A stretch of 64,000 nucleotides of DNA, from NCBI GenBank assembly GCA_002812745.2, contig NCSJ02000071.1:91659-155658 (forward strand), read 5' to 3'. Source of the stretch: Scytalidium lignicola. Lineage: Eukaryota; Ascomycota; Leotiomycetes. Made by a program: the position numbers and the translations under genes. Below, piece by piece: positions 47,064 through 63,217 of this stretch. Every line of letters starts with the position of its first letter. Position 1 is the first letter of the stretch. The notes below the pieces were generated by a model. That model was not told where the DNA came from. It saw nothing but the letters and a program-made list of their open reading frames with translations, and did not search any database.

Positions 47064-49456
47064 ATGACCTCGAATCTCGACTTCTCGTCTGAGGGTCTGT
47101 TCGACCTATCCTTCGATCCGCGAGACCCCAGATACCCATTTGCCAATATGGCTGCGGCGCGTTCGAGCTGGCCTCTGCCAGTTGATATGGCCGCCGCGAC
47201 TGCTGACGAGAGGCGAGAGGCTTCACCAGGTCAGAATGCTCAGTATCAGCCGGCCCAGCATCAGAGTTCTCCAATTTCCCCGACCCTCCTTGCGGACTGG
47301 CCCATTCCGCAGCAGGCTCAACCGCTTCCTCAGTATATCCAGGAAAATCCCATGATGAGCTCGCAATTCAATGCTTTTGGCAGTCCGTTTCAATCGTACC
47401 TGCCTTCGACGCAGGCAACGCTGAGCGCGAGCCTGCAGATGGAGGCCCCCTTCAATAACCACAGCTTGGCTCAATCTGCCGACACGCAAGCGATTCAGTG
47501 GGCCAACTGGCAGGATTTCGAGAGTGCAATGGCCTACGTTGGAACCCACGATGGACTCCCCGCTAGTATGGGCCGGCAAAGTGTTGGGAGCAATTCGCCG
47601 ACCGGGACGTATCTCGAGGTGCTTTCTCTACCTTCCTCAAGCAGTGACCACGGCTGGACTACCGTGGATGCGTATCCAAATTACGATTCCTATCAACAGG
47701 CACAAAATGCCGCCATCTTCAATCCTGGCCAAACGTTACACCTGCGAACCCACTCGGATTCTTCGCAATCCGACAGCGGCGCGGGCCAGCTTGTTGGTTC
47801 TTTTAGCAGCTATGAAGACGTTTCATATCCATACTCGCCATACTCACCCGATTCGGATACTTATCTGGACCCTATCAGCCACCGACATTGCCTCCATGGT
47901 GAATCGCATTCACATTCTCAATCTCAATCCCAATCTCAATCCCAATCTCAAGAGATGGAGTTAATCAGCCCAGCAGCCGCTGTAGCACCACTTCCGATCA
48001 AAATGTCTTCTTCGAGTCGAGTAACTCCCTCCGGGAATTCTTCCCCACCTTCGCGTAGGAATTCCGCCCCCCGGAAGAGCCCCACGACTAAGGCCACCAA
48101 ACCTGTGATTCGCCGCACATCAACCGGCAAGAAGGATGGTGAGAAGAAGGTTGGCCGTAGACGTGGCCCATTGCTTCCAGAACAGCGAAAGCAAGCCAGT
48201 GAAATCCGAAAACTTCGAGCCTGCTTGAGATGCAAGTACCTCAAGAAGACTTGCGATAAGGGTGAGCCTTGCGCTGGTTGCCAGCCTTCGCACGCTCGTC
48301 TCTGGCAGGTTCCTTGCACCCGAATTGACATCAAGGATATCGGTTACTTCATGAAGGACTGGAAGGCGGATTATGAGCGTCATGTTGGTCGTGGGGTCAC
48401 GGTATACAACATCAAGGGCTTCTCGCAGAAGGAAGAGCTGATCTGGGTCACTCATGGATATGGATTTGCCCTCCCTATTATGGCACGGGAGGTGTACGTT
48501 AGCGATGACAGCTGCTTCAATGTCGGCTGGGTCGAGACTGATCGTGGAGAGCTTCTGGAATTCGAGTCCCGCACGGATAGGATGTCAGCTGGCTCGGAAG
48601 GTATTTCCACTGAGGCCCTTTCCGAATACCTCGATAAGCATCTTGACGGGCCGTTCGAGGAATTCATCGATAACTACTTTGAAGGCACACCCTTCATCAC
48701 CGAAATCCTCAAGACTGCACACCGCTACTACCTCAAGGAGAAGCTTCCAGTTATCCGCAAGGCTTTGAAGCTTGTCCTTGCATATAACTTGACACTGCAT
48801 GTTACGTTGGTCGAATCTCGGGGTGATGAACATCCTATGGATGGTGTTGTCGAAGACGAGGACTCCAGATACAACGGCAAGGTCATTGCCCCTGTCATGA
48901 TCAATTTCCAGATCAAGTGTGCTTTGGCCGATATGTGGCGTGAGCTTCAAAAGGACATTCTCGCTGAACTCTCTGCACTATACTCCAGTGTCTACAGTGG
49001 TGACAGGCTGAAGAACTGGCCAACTATCTTCATGCTTGCCTCAATTCTCCTTGCTGTTTGGGAGGAGATGCAATTCGATTGCCACTACCGTGTGCCCGAT
49101 CCAGCAGTTGTCAACAAGTTCTGCAGCGATATGGAGACCACTCCTGTCGGCGTTATCGTCGGTCTATTCCACGCCATCTCTCAGAAGCTTCCTGCTTTCA
49201 CTGAATGGGAGACGCGAAGACACGGCCACCTCCTCAACAACAATGCCGCCGTCTGTGAGGCTATGACTGAAATGAGAGAACATGTCACCAAGCATGGTAA
49301 GTTCCAATGGTATGCACCCATTGGTGAAGGACATCTAGACTGACCCCTTTCGCAGAGACCTACCTCAAAACTCGGCCTGATGCCCAATTTGACCGAAGAG
49401 ACTTCGACTGTCTGTCGAATAAATTCTTGTCTAAACTGGTCATCCGCGCCAACTAA
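47064..49456 (+). CDS. Zn2Cys6-type fungal transcription factor with unusual zinc-cluster spacing
   Basis: Likely nuclear DNA-binding regulator, predicted 777 aa from exons 47064-49296 and 49356-49456 (phase 1 join, KHETYLKTRPD). An in-frame ATG 60 bp upstream (47004) would add 20 residues; MTSNLDFSSEG is preferred as it starts the ordered-looking sequence. The first 380 residues are Gln/Ser/Pro-rich, with a His-Ser then Gln-Ser dipeptide run near residue 285. The zinc cluster is CLRCKYLKKTC and DKGEPCAGC, starting at Cys387: C-x2-C-x6-C-x5-C-x2-C, but the sixth Cys (about 418) comes after 11 residues rather than the usual 6-8. A conserved-looking C-terminal half (DIGYFMKDWKADYERHVG, then alpha-helical) takes the place of a fungal_trans domain. 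The target genes are unknown. Confidence 0.88.
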
Positions 49457-52214
<2,758 letters not shown>

Positions 52215-52884
52215 GCGCATTACCGGGAAACTTGGGTTATTTACGAATTTGCATGGCGTTATCGGAAGTATATACTTCATGGAGTTTCCTGCTCTCGAAG
52301 CAGTATGAATACAAAGAAATCGTGGCAACCTGAGAGGTGGCCTCATAGCTTTAGTCCAATATAAACTACTTTATTTCGGATAATATCTTTTCCCATTTTG
52401 CAAATATACCTTAACAGTGAAATAATGAAGCACATCTGTAAAGCTCTGCATCATTTACTATAATATCATCTTGCCATCCATATTCGGAAATCATGTAGTT
52501 AGTGGGATTGTGATTGAGTGGCGAGATTACGAAAGCGCGAGGCTGAGAACTACAAGCAAACGAGAAACTCGACAGCCGTGTCCCATCACCTTATTAAAGC
52601 AGTCGCCCGTTTCTAAATCGTCTTTTTCTATAAAATTTTGCTCTATCTGATTTGCATCCAATTTGCCTCCTAGCCATATATTGAACGCCACTTACGGTAG
52701 AATCTCAGAGAAACCTCAAGATTCGAGCGACCGTCCTTCGCCCTAATCTAGCCTCGTCTTACGACCACCCACTTGAGCAATATTTTACAGTATACTACAC
52801 ATAATCAAAGTGAAACCGATGATCTAATCGTGGTTACAAGAGAATATGCGGATATAAATAGAGGAAGGCAGATATCAACGAAGA
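52215..52884. other. Intergenic region between polyubiquitin and the BRAP2-like gene
   Basis: 670 bp, AT-rich, no supported gene; polyubiquitin 3' UTR on the left and the promoter of the next gene on the right. Confidence 0.55.
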
Positions 52885-55295
52885 ATGCCATCGTACTTCT
52901 ACCACCTAAAGTTTGAACTCTATCCTTACGATTACGCCAATCTTCCAGGATTGATAATCAAATCAGACGATCTGCGGACAAGTATTGCCCAGGGCAGATC
53001 CACCAGGCCAACAAACGGACAGCATCAGCAAGGAGAAGCTCTTGATCTACCATCGGCGTGGCTGCCAGAGCCTGGGACGGACATTTTTGATACCTCTTCT
53101 TGGCCCAGCCATACTACTTCCATATCAGAGCTAGAAGGTTTCAATTGGGCGACAGCACAGAAATCAGGACGAGTCAGGACAAATACCGCAAGTTCGAGAA
53201 AGAGTTATTCAGAGAGTCCTACGGCAACGGGTTCGGCAGGACCACGGACGAAAGAGGCTGTAATTGATTGTGGGCCGTCACGCGGAAGTGATATTTTACC
53301 CAACGACGAAGTAACAGGCATAGGTAGCAGGAGAGCTGAGAGTCTTTTTGTTCCAGCACCATCATCATCAGCCGAAACTGATTTTCCTCCGCCGAATCCT
53401 ACGCATCTAATCGGTGATCCGAAGACTGCCATCAAGGACTGGAGATTTGCAAAAGTTAGAGTCGAGAGTTTTGATATGGCCGAGACTAATAAACCTGGAC
53501 CTGCGGGAATGGATAACGAAGCTAACAAAGGCATTAATGCTGGACTGGCTGCGGCGGCGGGTATGGGCAATGTTACAAAGGCGAGATTTGAGCCATTGGA
53601 GACTAAGAGTACAGAACTAGGATGGGGGATAGTGCATCTATATCGTGATGGAGAGGAGACTCCTGGTCTAAATAATCCGGATATCGACTTGTATTCTGCT
53701 GAAGATACGCCCTCTCGTGGTGGGCTAGGGCAGCAGGAAAGTACCAACTCAACAGATAACAAGAATGACTGCACAACCCTCTGTATACCCGCTGTTCCGA
53801 GCTACCTTACGGCAAACGACTTCCTGGGATTTGTTGGGGAGAAAACAAGGATGCAAGTTAGCCATTTCCGGATGGTCATGACGGGACGAATGAATAGATA
53901 TTTAGTGCTCATGAAGTTCAGAGACCCAAAGGTTGCGAAAAGATGGAGGGCAGAATGGGACGGCAAAGTTTTCAACTCTATGGAAGTAAGTCTGGGATTC
54001 TTTGACAATAATTACCACTACGTCTGAGATAATATCAACTAACGAAGCACCTATAGCCAGAAACCTGTCACGTAACCTTTATAAAGTCCATTACCTTTCA
54101 TACTCCGGCCTCCTCGAGACCCAGTACCAGCTTTCCAGAACTATCTCATGATCCTTTCTCTCCTTCATCCAACTCCTCGACATTTCTTAAACCATTCCCG
54201 CCGCCAACGCCCAACCTTGTTGAACTTCCTACCTGCCCTGTGTGTCTTGAACGTATGGATGATACTACAGGTCTACTCACCATTCTCTGCCAACACGTAT
54301 TCCACTGTGACTGCTTACAGAAATGGCGAGGGACTGGATGTCCAGTATGTCGACACACCAACCCGTCTCTAGCTCTTCCAGCGTCAAGCACCTACGATCC
54401 GGCTAATCCACCATTCGGAAGCGGCGAAGCCTCACTATGTAGCATATGTGACTCTACAGAAGACTTATGGATTTGTCTGATCTGCGGAAACGTAGGATGT
54501 GGTCGGTACAAAGGAGGGCATGCAAAAGAGCACTGGAAAGAGTCGGCCCATAACTTCGCTCTCGAAATCGAAACACAGCACGTTTGGGATTACGCGGGTG
54601 ATATGTGGGTTCATCGACTCATTCGTGACAAAGGAGATAGTAAAGTTATCGAACTACCGTCTGCAAGTCGATCAAGGCTCGGCAGTAGAGGCGATCGTGA
54701 CATGGACATGGTTCCCAGAGAGAAAATTGAAAGTATCGGGATGGAGTACACGCATCTACTCAGCAGTCAGCTTGAAAGCCAGCGAGTATATTACGAGGAG
54801 CTGGTCTCTAAAGCAGTAGCTAAAGTGTCAGCGGCGTCCTCTGCCGCAGCACAAGCCGCTAGTCGCGCTGAAGAAGCCATATCTAAGCTCAACGAACTGA
54901 CAGTCGAAAACAAAAGGCTGCGCGAGGAAATAATCACAGGTCTTGAGAAAGACCTAGAGCGAGAGAAGAAGAAGGCCGAGAAATCAAGTGAAGTTGCTAG
55001 GGGGTTTGGGAAAAGTCTTATGGAGGAGAAGAAAGTCTCCGAGGGACTAATGGGGAGGATCGAACATATCAATACTAGTATGATGGCTATGAGTAAAGAA
55101 TTGACGCAGTTGAAGGAAGAGAATTTGGATCTGAAGGAGCAGAACAGGGATTTGCTGTTCTCTATTACCGCACAGGAGAAGCTGAAGACTATGGAGGAAG
55201 CAGGGGATGGGATTGAGGCTGGAGAGGTGGAGGGCGGGACCGTGAGCTTGCCACCTGAAAAGAAGAGAGGGAAGGGGAAGGGAAGAGGGAGGTGA
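52885..55295 (+). CDS. ETP1: BRAP2/Etp1-type RING and UBP zinc-finger protein
   Basis: Putative cytosolic E3 ubiquitin ligase of the BRAP2 (IMP) family; yeast Etp1 helps ethanol tolerance and turnover. Exons 52885-53985 and 54057-55295 (phase 0) give 779 aa. In order: a Ser/Pro-rich N-terminal part; the BRAP2 RRM-like domain (about 295-385: LCIPAVPSYLTANDFLGFVG, MTGRMNRYLVLMKFRDPKVA, PETCHVTFIKSI); a RING-H2 finger from about 427 (CPVCLERMDD with CQHVFHCDCL and GCPVCR); a UBP-type zinc finger at about 496-560 (CSICDSTEDLWICLICG, VGCGRYKGGHAKEHW) that should bind the free ubiquitin tail; and a long coiled coil (about 620-750) before a basic GKGKGRGR end. It sits beside the polyubiquitin gene; that need not be functional. 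Confidence 0.95.
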
Positions 55296-58200
55296 ATATT
55301 TGTCAAGCTTTTTCATCANTTTTTTTCCCTGTGAATTGGAATATTTGGTGTTGGGGGTGGTGGCCGGGAATGGGGATGGGTGCATTGGGCTGGCGTTTAG
55401 AGATCAAATGTTGATTACTGAATTAATATACTTAATACCTTTATATCTCTACATCTGTATCCTTTCTATTTCTACCATAGACTCGATATTTGTGAGTGTG
55501 GATTTCAATGAGATTCTCTCGATAGATTGAGCTTCTCATCTTATTGCCTGGTTCTTAAAACGCCCATCGTGTTACCAATCCATACCAAGTAGGATCAGGG
55601 AACCATGCTAGTCATAACTTATTGGACAAATATTTTGGAAATGCTATACAGTAGTTGATGCCACCGTACGCATAAACCTATTCGTAGTTCTCTGAATTAA
55701 ATAGATTGCACTTATCAATCAAAGGACGGACATAGACGCGACGAGTATATCCTTCTGTTCAAACCCCTGCTTCCCATCTCCTCCCCCAACCGAAACCAAA
55801 CCCAAAACCAGATAAAAGCACAATATCTCGGACTAAAGCGGGAATAAAAACACGAAATGATAAACAGAAGAAAAGAAGAAAAGAAAAAGAGACAGAGAGA
55901 GGTGACAAAAGAGTTCGTGCCCTACAGACTTATATAAATGCTGTATGCTCTACATCTCTACTAATGTCAGTGACAAGCACATCAATACATTAGATTTAGA
56001 TCCCAGTCCATCTCTTGGAACAACAATTTGACCTGACCATTCTGCCACAATGGCGCCTTTTGTTGTTCGTTAAAGACGAGGTTACTTATTTTGGTTGATA
56101 TAGAGAAGCTCGATACGCGTAAGGAGAGCTCGCTAGTTGAACTGGGAAATCCAGAAACATAGGATGTAGGAAGCAGCCAGTTAAGGTCAAGACCACAGTG
56201 AGCAAAATTATTTAAATTTAATTAAACATAACAAATTCCAATCACTATACATGGTGAAACAATTTGATTGAGATAATCTACATTGGAAATAGCACGATCT
56301 AAACAACACCTATTTGTACCGTGGAGAAGGAAGTAAAATAAGGATAGACGACTTAAAATCCAAATGATATATGAAATAGACACCGATCTAGGCTCTTAAA
56401 CAAACTTTAAAATAGGCTCTAATATGTACACAACCTGACGCCATGAAAGATAAAATGCTACACGGACGGAGTAGGTAATTGCTTCACTAACCGTCACGGT
56501 AAAATCAATTTTCAATCTAAATAACTATATAACGAAGAAGAGTGGGAGAATCCAGCAGTGACTATTCATCTGAACAGCCGAAATTGCCGAAAAAAGAAAA
56601 AACCCGTTGATAAAATGATATCCTTTGTAGCACCAAGAGTCAACGGAGTCAATTGCTTGAGACATGAATATATGCAAGACATACAGAGAATAGGCATATC
56701 TCCGAGCTCTAGGTAGCAAAATAGAAAACCCATGAGATTAGGTGATGCAACACACACTTGTCATACACGAAACGTAGCAGTACCTGAAATATGTTATGTA
56801 TGCGTACTCTTTATCCATTGAATACAACAGCCATGTGTTCATGCCGGAGGTGCCTCCGAAAGTAAACATATTCTGATCTAAATGCCATCCTTCCATTTGG
56901 GACACACCCTGATTGTGAGACTAATAATAGTCTGAAAGAGGGGTTGTTTGCTCATTGGAGTAATGGCCACTTAGATTATCACTGTCGAAGGTTTCATAGA
57001 TAGACGCTTGTGCTACCCATATTGACCATACAAAAGCAAGCGACGCTTTCAGAGGGGCCTGGTTTTGATGCGAGAGCGGTAAATACCCATAGAAAAGAGA
57101 ATAACATGTGTTAAAATCAAAGATCTTGAATACTAACAGGACAGCACGAATGCTCAAGTCTCTTCTGTCTCTTCTGTCTTCGAACACTATTCGTACCAGA
57201 AAGAAAGAAAAATGTAACTCTCTTCAAACATTACAGTCTGATGTACGGGATTAACGGAATTATCCTGCAATCTCACTACCATCGGCGTAGCCTTTTCCTG
57301 AATCCTTCCGCATCTCTGTATCAGTGAAAGCAGGTAAACTTACTCGGACTTTCAGACCTGTCGATTTATTTTCCCTGTAATATTGATCTAACCAAGGACA
57401 GACAATCGACAATCATTCGAAGTACGCACGGAAAGATCCAGATCCTACAGGAAGGGCGTACCACACCAGCAGAAAATTGATTAGCAGGACCAAAGGTGGA
57501 CTCAGGACCCGCATTCTCCGACGTACTTTGTCGGATGAAGCAAACATGTCAGAGTTCTCTACCTGTATGAACTTGCTCGCAGTTGTAGAGACAAACTGCA
57601 GATGATGAGACGGAGCTACCTGTGCACTGTGTAACTAACAATATACCCCCAGATACTTAGCTCATACTCTACGAGCCTACCTATTGGGAAAACAAAATCC
57701 CAGCGAAGAAGTACTTAACGCAAGGATATGAGAAAGAGATTTGCTGGATAGCTCCGAAGAAGTGCCATGTGCGCCTACCACATCGGGTTCTTGATACGGT
57801 GGGTGCATCACCCACATGCAGAAATTCCTGTTACAAGAAACCATGTGCGAAGGAAGGGTGTATCCCAAAACGCAAAGCGGCGCTTGGTCCGCTGCGAAAA
57901 GGATGTAGATCGGAAGCACCTAATTTCGTCTCGAAGTGGAAGTGGAAGCAGCGTGGGAGCATCAAGAGTTTGCCTTTTTATCCGGATCAACGAGCCTCGT
58001 GGGTTGGTTGAGGAGAGTTGGTGCAGGGGAACCAATTTAGGGAGTTGTGTTTGCTCTGGAAACGCTAAAGAACCCCTGAATCTGATGAGGACCCTGACAA
58101 GAGACTCGGAGGGTTCCTTTGCTCCACTCTGAACATGACCAACGTCCACATCACGAAAGGCTGATTGCAACCTAATACAAGCATCGAGCAGGCCCCGATT

Positions 58201-60000
58201 GATTCTGGAAGCGCCTTAGCACACTATCGATGGCATCCACAGCCAATTGCAAGTATTCCCGCTTGCACTATCGACGGCGATATCAACGTTTCTGATCACG
58301 GAGTTGCATCTTGCTATACTGAAGAAGCTATGATTTTCTGGATCCCTTGCATGTCTAGATTCTGGACTAAGACTAGCCGGTTGAATTCAAGCCCTGCAGC
58401 CACGTTTGTTCCGTGAAGGCCGAATCCATGGAGGCAGAAATCCTTCACGAAAAAAAGGAAAATGAGAGAGATGAAAATGTGTTGAAGCGTTTAAATTTAT
58501 CTCAGACGTGGACCATACACACACGATCGCGCAGTCGCGCAGTCGCAGTAACGAGAAATGTAACGAGAAATTCCGCTTGGCCCGCAAATTAAATGTTCAT
58601 TTAGAGTTACTACCGGTAGGGCGTGCCTAACCTGGCATCCTGCATGGGACTGTCCCATGGTTATTTGCGAATTGAAGACGAACACATGCCAACCACGATC
58701 AGAAACGGGGGACCAGCCACCCGCGTCCTTTAACGACCCCGCGTCGTGGTTGATACGAGAAGTATATTTAGGCGTGATATCCGAAGGCGAGACCCGCCAA
58801 CGAATGTGCATCAATCAGCGGATAAAATCCCATGGCTCTAGATTGCTCGTCATCCTTCGGAAGCTGGCTGGCTCAATGGATTAAATTAATTAATTGCTTT
58901 GAAAATAGGCAGAATAATGCCGATCGTTAAAGCCTCGGTGGCGGGGACACGATGCGATCCGGTTTTTCTGTCGAAGTGCTGCATATCATCATCGAAGCGA
59001 CTCATGATAAGCTCTGGATTGGCATCAATTCAGGTACCATATTAGGCAATTGCATGCGGGGAACACGCTGACACGGTAAGCTTGCTTGCCCTAAACAAAC
59101 CTTTCCACGGTGTCGGAATTAAGTGTTTTGACCTTGAAGCTTGAAAGGATATCCCTTCACCCTTCACACTGGTTATTGGGAGCTTGTAATTTCCAGCTGT
59201 GCCACATAGGGCTCAAACAACTTCGGAGGGCGTCAATAGGCGCTCTGCCTAGCTAGCATACCAGTTTCCATGTAAATTAGACGGATGGGCAGTGGAAGCC
59301 TCTTATTGGAGAGCACTATCCGACATATCCGCATGCTCTCGCTGGTGTATAGGCACATTGCTGTGGCTTCAGGCATTCTGGTGTCCTGAGACATTGTGAT
59401 TGTGTGCTCAATTGAAGTGTATTTGACAGCCCTTGAATTCTTAGAGTTTGGTTGGATTCGAGAGAAACATGCAACACGACCTCCTGATCAAGAATGCGTG
59501 TTCAGATCCTTAATAGTCTTGTGCGCAGAACGAGAAAATCTGTTGATTAATAAATTTTTCGTCCGGTATGGAGTACCCAAATTTTGCGATACGTCGAATT
59601 TCGGACACAAAGCTTCCATCTTCGCAGCCACATGGCGACGTGGCATTCCAGGGTCATCCATGCTACTGACACGCCAGTGGGTTCCTACCATCAGCATCAG
59701 ATCTGGGTAAGAATTAGTCTCTCGTGGTCCATCGTAATCGCAATGTTAGTGGATCCCGCTGACCTCAAATCGTTATTAAGCCCAAACTCACAACGTTGGG
59801 GGCTGAAGAGTTTACGAGTTAACCATCCACTTCCGTCACCTTCCAAGATGATGATAATGGCGATGATCGTAGATTGAAGATGCTCCCTCCGTATCATTGG
59901 TGTGTCAGAGTCCAGGCAATTGACAGATGTGCGCGCGCGGTTGAAGCTGAGACAGTTCCGATTGTTATTGGTAATTAGGGAGGGTGCCTCGAGATAAAGT
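55296..60000. other. Gene-poor region, first part
   Basis: 4.7 kb with no supported gene. From 55.6 to 57.2 kb it is AT-rich with stops in every frame. From 57.7 to 58.2 kb one 121-codon plus-strand ORF and one 120-codon minus-strand ORF overlap almost fully; neither has a domain or splice-supported extension. An N lies at 55319 beside a T run. Long non-coding RNA or spacer is possible; nothing decides it. Confidence 0.45.
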
Positions 60001-61526
60001 TATGCACCGAGGCTCACCAGCCGTGATTCAACAGGGCGCTCGGGGTCGGTTCAACTGTCGCGGCACGGCATTTGAGGCCAACTCGAGCACGTTGTTGGTG
60101 TGCTCGACGATGAGATGAGATTGGCAGGAAGTTATCGGGATTTAGTAGAGACGGTCTCCACTGTGACGAGTTTCTCAGTTCGTGGACCGTGCTTGGGAGG
60201 TAGGGGAAAATTGTGATGTGGCTTCCTGTCAGAGATGGTGTTGCACGCTACAGACCGTATTAACCCATCCGCGGAGAGGCATCCGCTGACGTAGTGCAGC
60301 CTAGGCTGGGGGGGATCTTAGACCTGTCAAGGAAGAGGAGAAGCCGGGTGGTGCTGTCACCGACTTTTCGGTATTTTCAATCTTGAGGAGCTGTTGATTC
60401 GAAGGGGTCTGATCAAGCACACGCGCCGAGTCGTAGGGGGTAACTGGAACATGCATCCTGCACTTGGCAAGCCATGGCCGGGTCCCTAGCTCAGGAGGCA
60501 CTGTTGCACTGGATAGACCTGCAGAAGCGTGAGAAGCTCGCACGTAGTACTATGTACGTACTGAAAATGCTCCGTCTTTGACCTTGTATGTAGATGATGG
60601 TACTTACTGGCCTGTCTGCTGGATCTCGATTCCTGTAAAATGGTTGAGAGAAGGAAAGGATTTCCCCCAAATGTTGGTAGGTTGAACTACGTCGTAATTG
60701 GCCGTCTCTACCCCGGACAGAGGGTTACAGTGTGTTAGTGTGGGGTAATTAGGTCGAAGGGTCGTGCGGTTTAGGGTTTCCACGGCTAGAAAAGACCCTG
60801 TAGCTAAGGGCGGGTCTGAAAAGCNAAAAAAGAAAATTTCATTAATTAGACAAGAAAAAAAGAAGTATAGACTATTCTTGGCGGATGTTGGCAGATGATG
60901 GTAGATCCAAGAGGTCACAAGTTTGACAGCTGCATGTTCTGCCTTACAAAGATTTGACTCATGTAGAAAGTCTTTGCTTTTCTTTTTTCTGTTGAAAGAA
61001 AGAAGGAAAAAATCCTTGGGGAAAAAAAAGGAAAGAGAGAAGAGAGACATTACAAAACCTGCCGATTGGCGGATTTTGAACGGATTGATGCTGCAGCGGG
61101 CAGCAGCGCATGTTTGATATTCTCATACATTGCTGCACGGGCCGAACCAAAAAAAACAAAAAAGAAAAAAAAGAAGGGAAGAATGACCCAATCTGCGTCA
61201 ATAGGGGTAGCTTCCCTACTGGAGATGGAGAATACCGCCGCCAATGGAAGGAAAGAAAAAGGAAAGAAGGGGAGGAAGGCTATCACTTGCATTGATTAAG
61301 ATCCAAAGGGTAGCTGCAGGTGTGCAGGATATCAGACCGCCCTTTTGCTTTTTTTTAATACAACCTTCTTGAGTGTTCTGTGATGCAGTACTGTAACTTT
61401 TGGTTGTTTGCGGCTGAGATATTTAATAAAATATCATCAAGTTACACAAACTGAAAAGGAAGAAGAAAAAAGTGTGCGATAATTCAGCTCAAGAACTTTT
61501 TTTTCTTTTCTTCTTCTTTTTGGGCG

Positions 61527-61572
61527 ATGGTGGTGGTGGTGGTGGTTGTTGTTGCTGTTGTTGTTGTTGTGG
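61527..61572. repeat. Triplet microsatellite (TGG)n(TTG)n
   Basis: GGT/TGG units pass into GTT/TTG units; flanked by long pyrimidine runs. Confidence 0.85.
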
Positions 61573-62166
61573 TGTGTATATATGCTTGTATCTTGCACAT
61601 GACCAAGTACTTGAGGGAAACAACCAATCTCTCCCCTTCAAATAAACTTGCCCGAAACCCCCCAGAACGTACACATGCATCTTTATAATCCCAATCACCA
61701 GTCATGAAGGAGGCTGGTTATTACTAATGTATTATCAAGACTGCAATGAAGGGAATAAGTGAGAACCATGCGCAAGGATACATGCATGGTGTACCTTGCN
61801 TTTTTTTTGTCATGTCTACAGCACTGTACAAGCCAAGATGCCAGATGCTGTACAGTCCTGTTGGCCCTGTACGGTAATCTCGGGCTGACCAGATCGATGG
61901 GAATTATCGTAAATTGAACCTTCTTTTCGGAGATAGCGCCCCCTGTAGCGCCGTTGAGAAACGGAAATGGGGTGATTCTACCGTCATGCAAAGTCTAGAT
62001 TTTTTAGTTTTTTTATATTTTGGCCTTGATATACGTACTTTTGTCTTAGATTTGTAAAAAGAGAGCTACACCAATAGGGATTGACAAGCTCAAATTATAC
62101 TCGTGCTGTATAATATCAATCCTATCCTATATTATATCCATTATATTTGTATTATAGGTAATAAAA

Positions 62167-62193
62167 GTAGTAGTAGAAGAAGAAGAAGAAGAA
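62167..62193. repeat. Triplet microsatellite (TAG)n(AAG)n
   Basis: Three TAG then five or so AAG units, followed by an A run. Confidence 0.85.
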
Positions 62194-62697
62194 AAAAACA
62201 CGACATCTAAAAAATCCTTCATGTCATACCACCCTTCCCATATACATTGCTATTGTGTAAGAGCCCGTTCCATACAACGGTAGGCCGTTTTCCATTTTCC
62301 TTTGGTCCTAGTTCTCTCTTCCCCCGCTTCCCACTAAGGGCAGCTTNAAAAAAAACTCAGACTAAACTCAAAAGCCGCCAGCCCTTCAGCCTTTCCAGCC
62401 TCCGGAAATCATCTGAGGCCTGGAAAGAAGGACGGGAACTGGGGATGCGCGCCGAGTGGACTGTACAGAGCCCATGCGCGGCACACATATCAAACCGCCT
62501 CTTTTTTACTCGATGCTACCGCAGGGACATTACATGACTGGCGATCTTATCCTGTATTTGTACTGTCCTGTATGTATGATTGTTGAAAGATGGAAGGGCC
62601 CGGAGAAGGGTTGTGATTAGTTTTTGACGCCCGTCATGACCCCCGATCGTCATGCTTCGTAAACCTGCTAGTCACCCCCTTACTCGTTACTCAAAAG

Positions 62698-62722
62698 CAG
62701 CAGCAGCAGCAGCAGCAGCAGC
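62698..62722. repeat. CAG microsatellite
   Basis: Eight uninterrupted CAG units in non-coding DNA. Confidence 0.9.
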
Positions 62723-63137
62723 CGTGCGTTGTCTGTCCAATCAATGGTTGCTTCAGGATCAATTGATGTCAGCTATCAAAAAATCTTGAGAAGATGGATG
62801 CTACCCGTACTCTAACCTGCTGAGAGCTAATTATTATTGTATTGTACTTACGTACTGTGTACTGGACTATACTGGTAATTACGGAGGCGAACTAATTAGT
62901 TCAGACTTGTGGACTTGTGCGACCGCGCTGCCGAGGAGCCCGCAGAAGCGTCAAGCAGGAGGACCCCGTGCGCAATCTCTCGGCAAATCTGGCTGGGGGG
63001 AAGAGATGGAGGGATGGACGCGATGGACGCGGCGCCCCGGCCACCTCCTGCAACCTGCACGAGCCCTGGGTCCTGAGGCGCCAAAGTGGGCCGCCCAGAC
63101 GCCGCCAGACAACTTAATTACGGTAGTTAAGTTGCTT

Positions 63138-63172
63138 GTATAGTACAGTACAGTCCAGTACGGTACAGTACA
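63138..63172. repeat. GTAC-type palindrome cluster
   Basis: Overlapping AGTACAGTAC, CAGTACGG and GGTACAGTAC strings, related to the cluster at 20107-20162. Confidence 0.6.
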
Positions 63173-63181
63173 AACCCCCAC

Positions 63182-63217
63182 GAGAGAGAGAGAGAGAGAG
63201 CGAGGGAGAGAGAGAAG
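63182..63217. repeat. GA microsatellite
   Basis: Nine or so GA units, an interruption, then further GA units. Confidence 0.9.

Noticed and set aside
54791..55306. 171-codon antisense ORF over the BRAP2-like coiled coil
   Set aside because: Ser/Phe-rich translation of the reverse of a Glu/Lys-rich coiled coil; no domain, and it lies wholly within a clear gene.
62698..62722. CAG repeat and other tandem repeats as a CRISPR-like array
   Set aside because: These are microsatellites with units of 2-11 bp and no spacers, in a eukaryotic genome.
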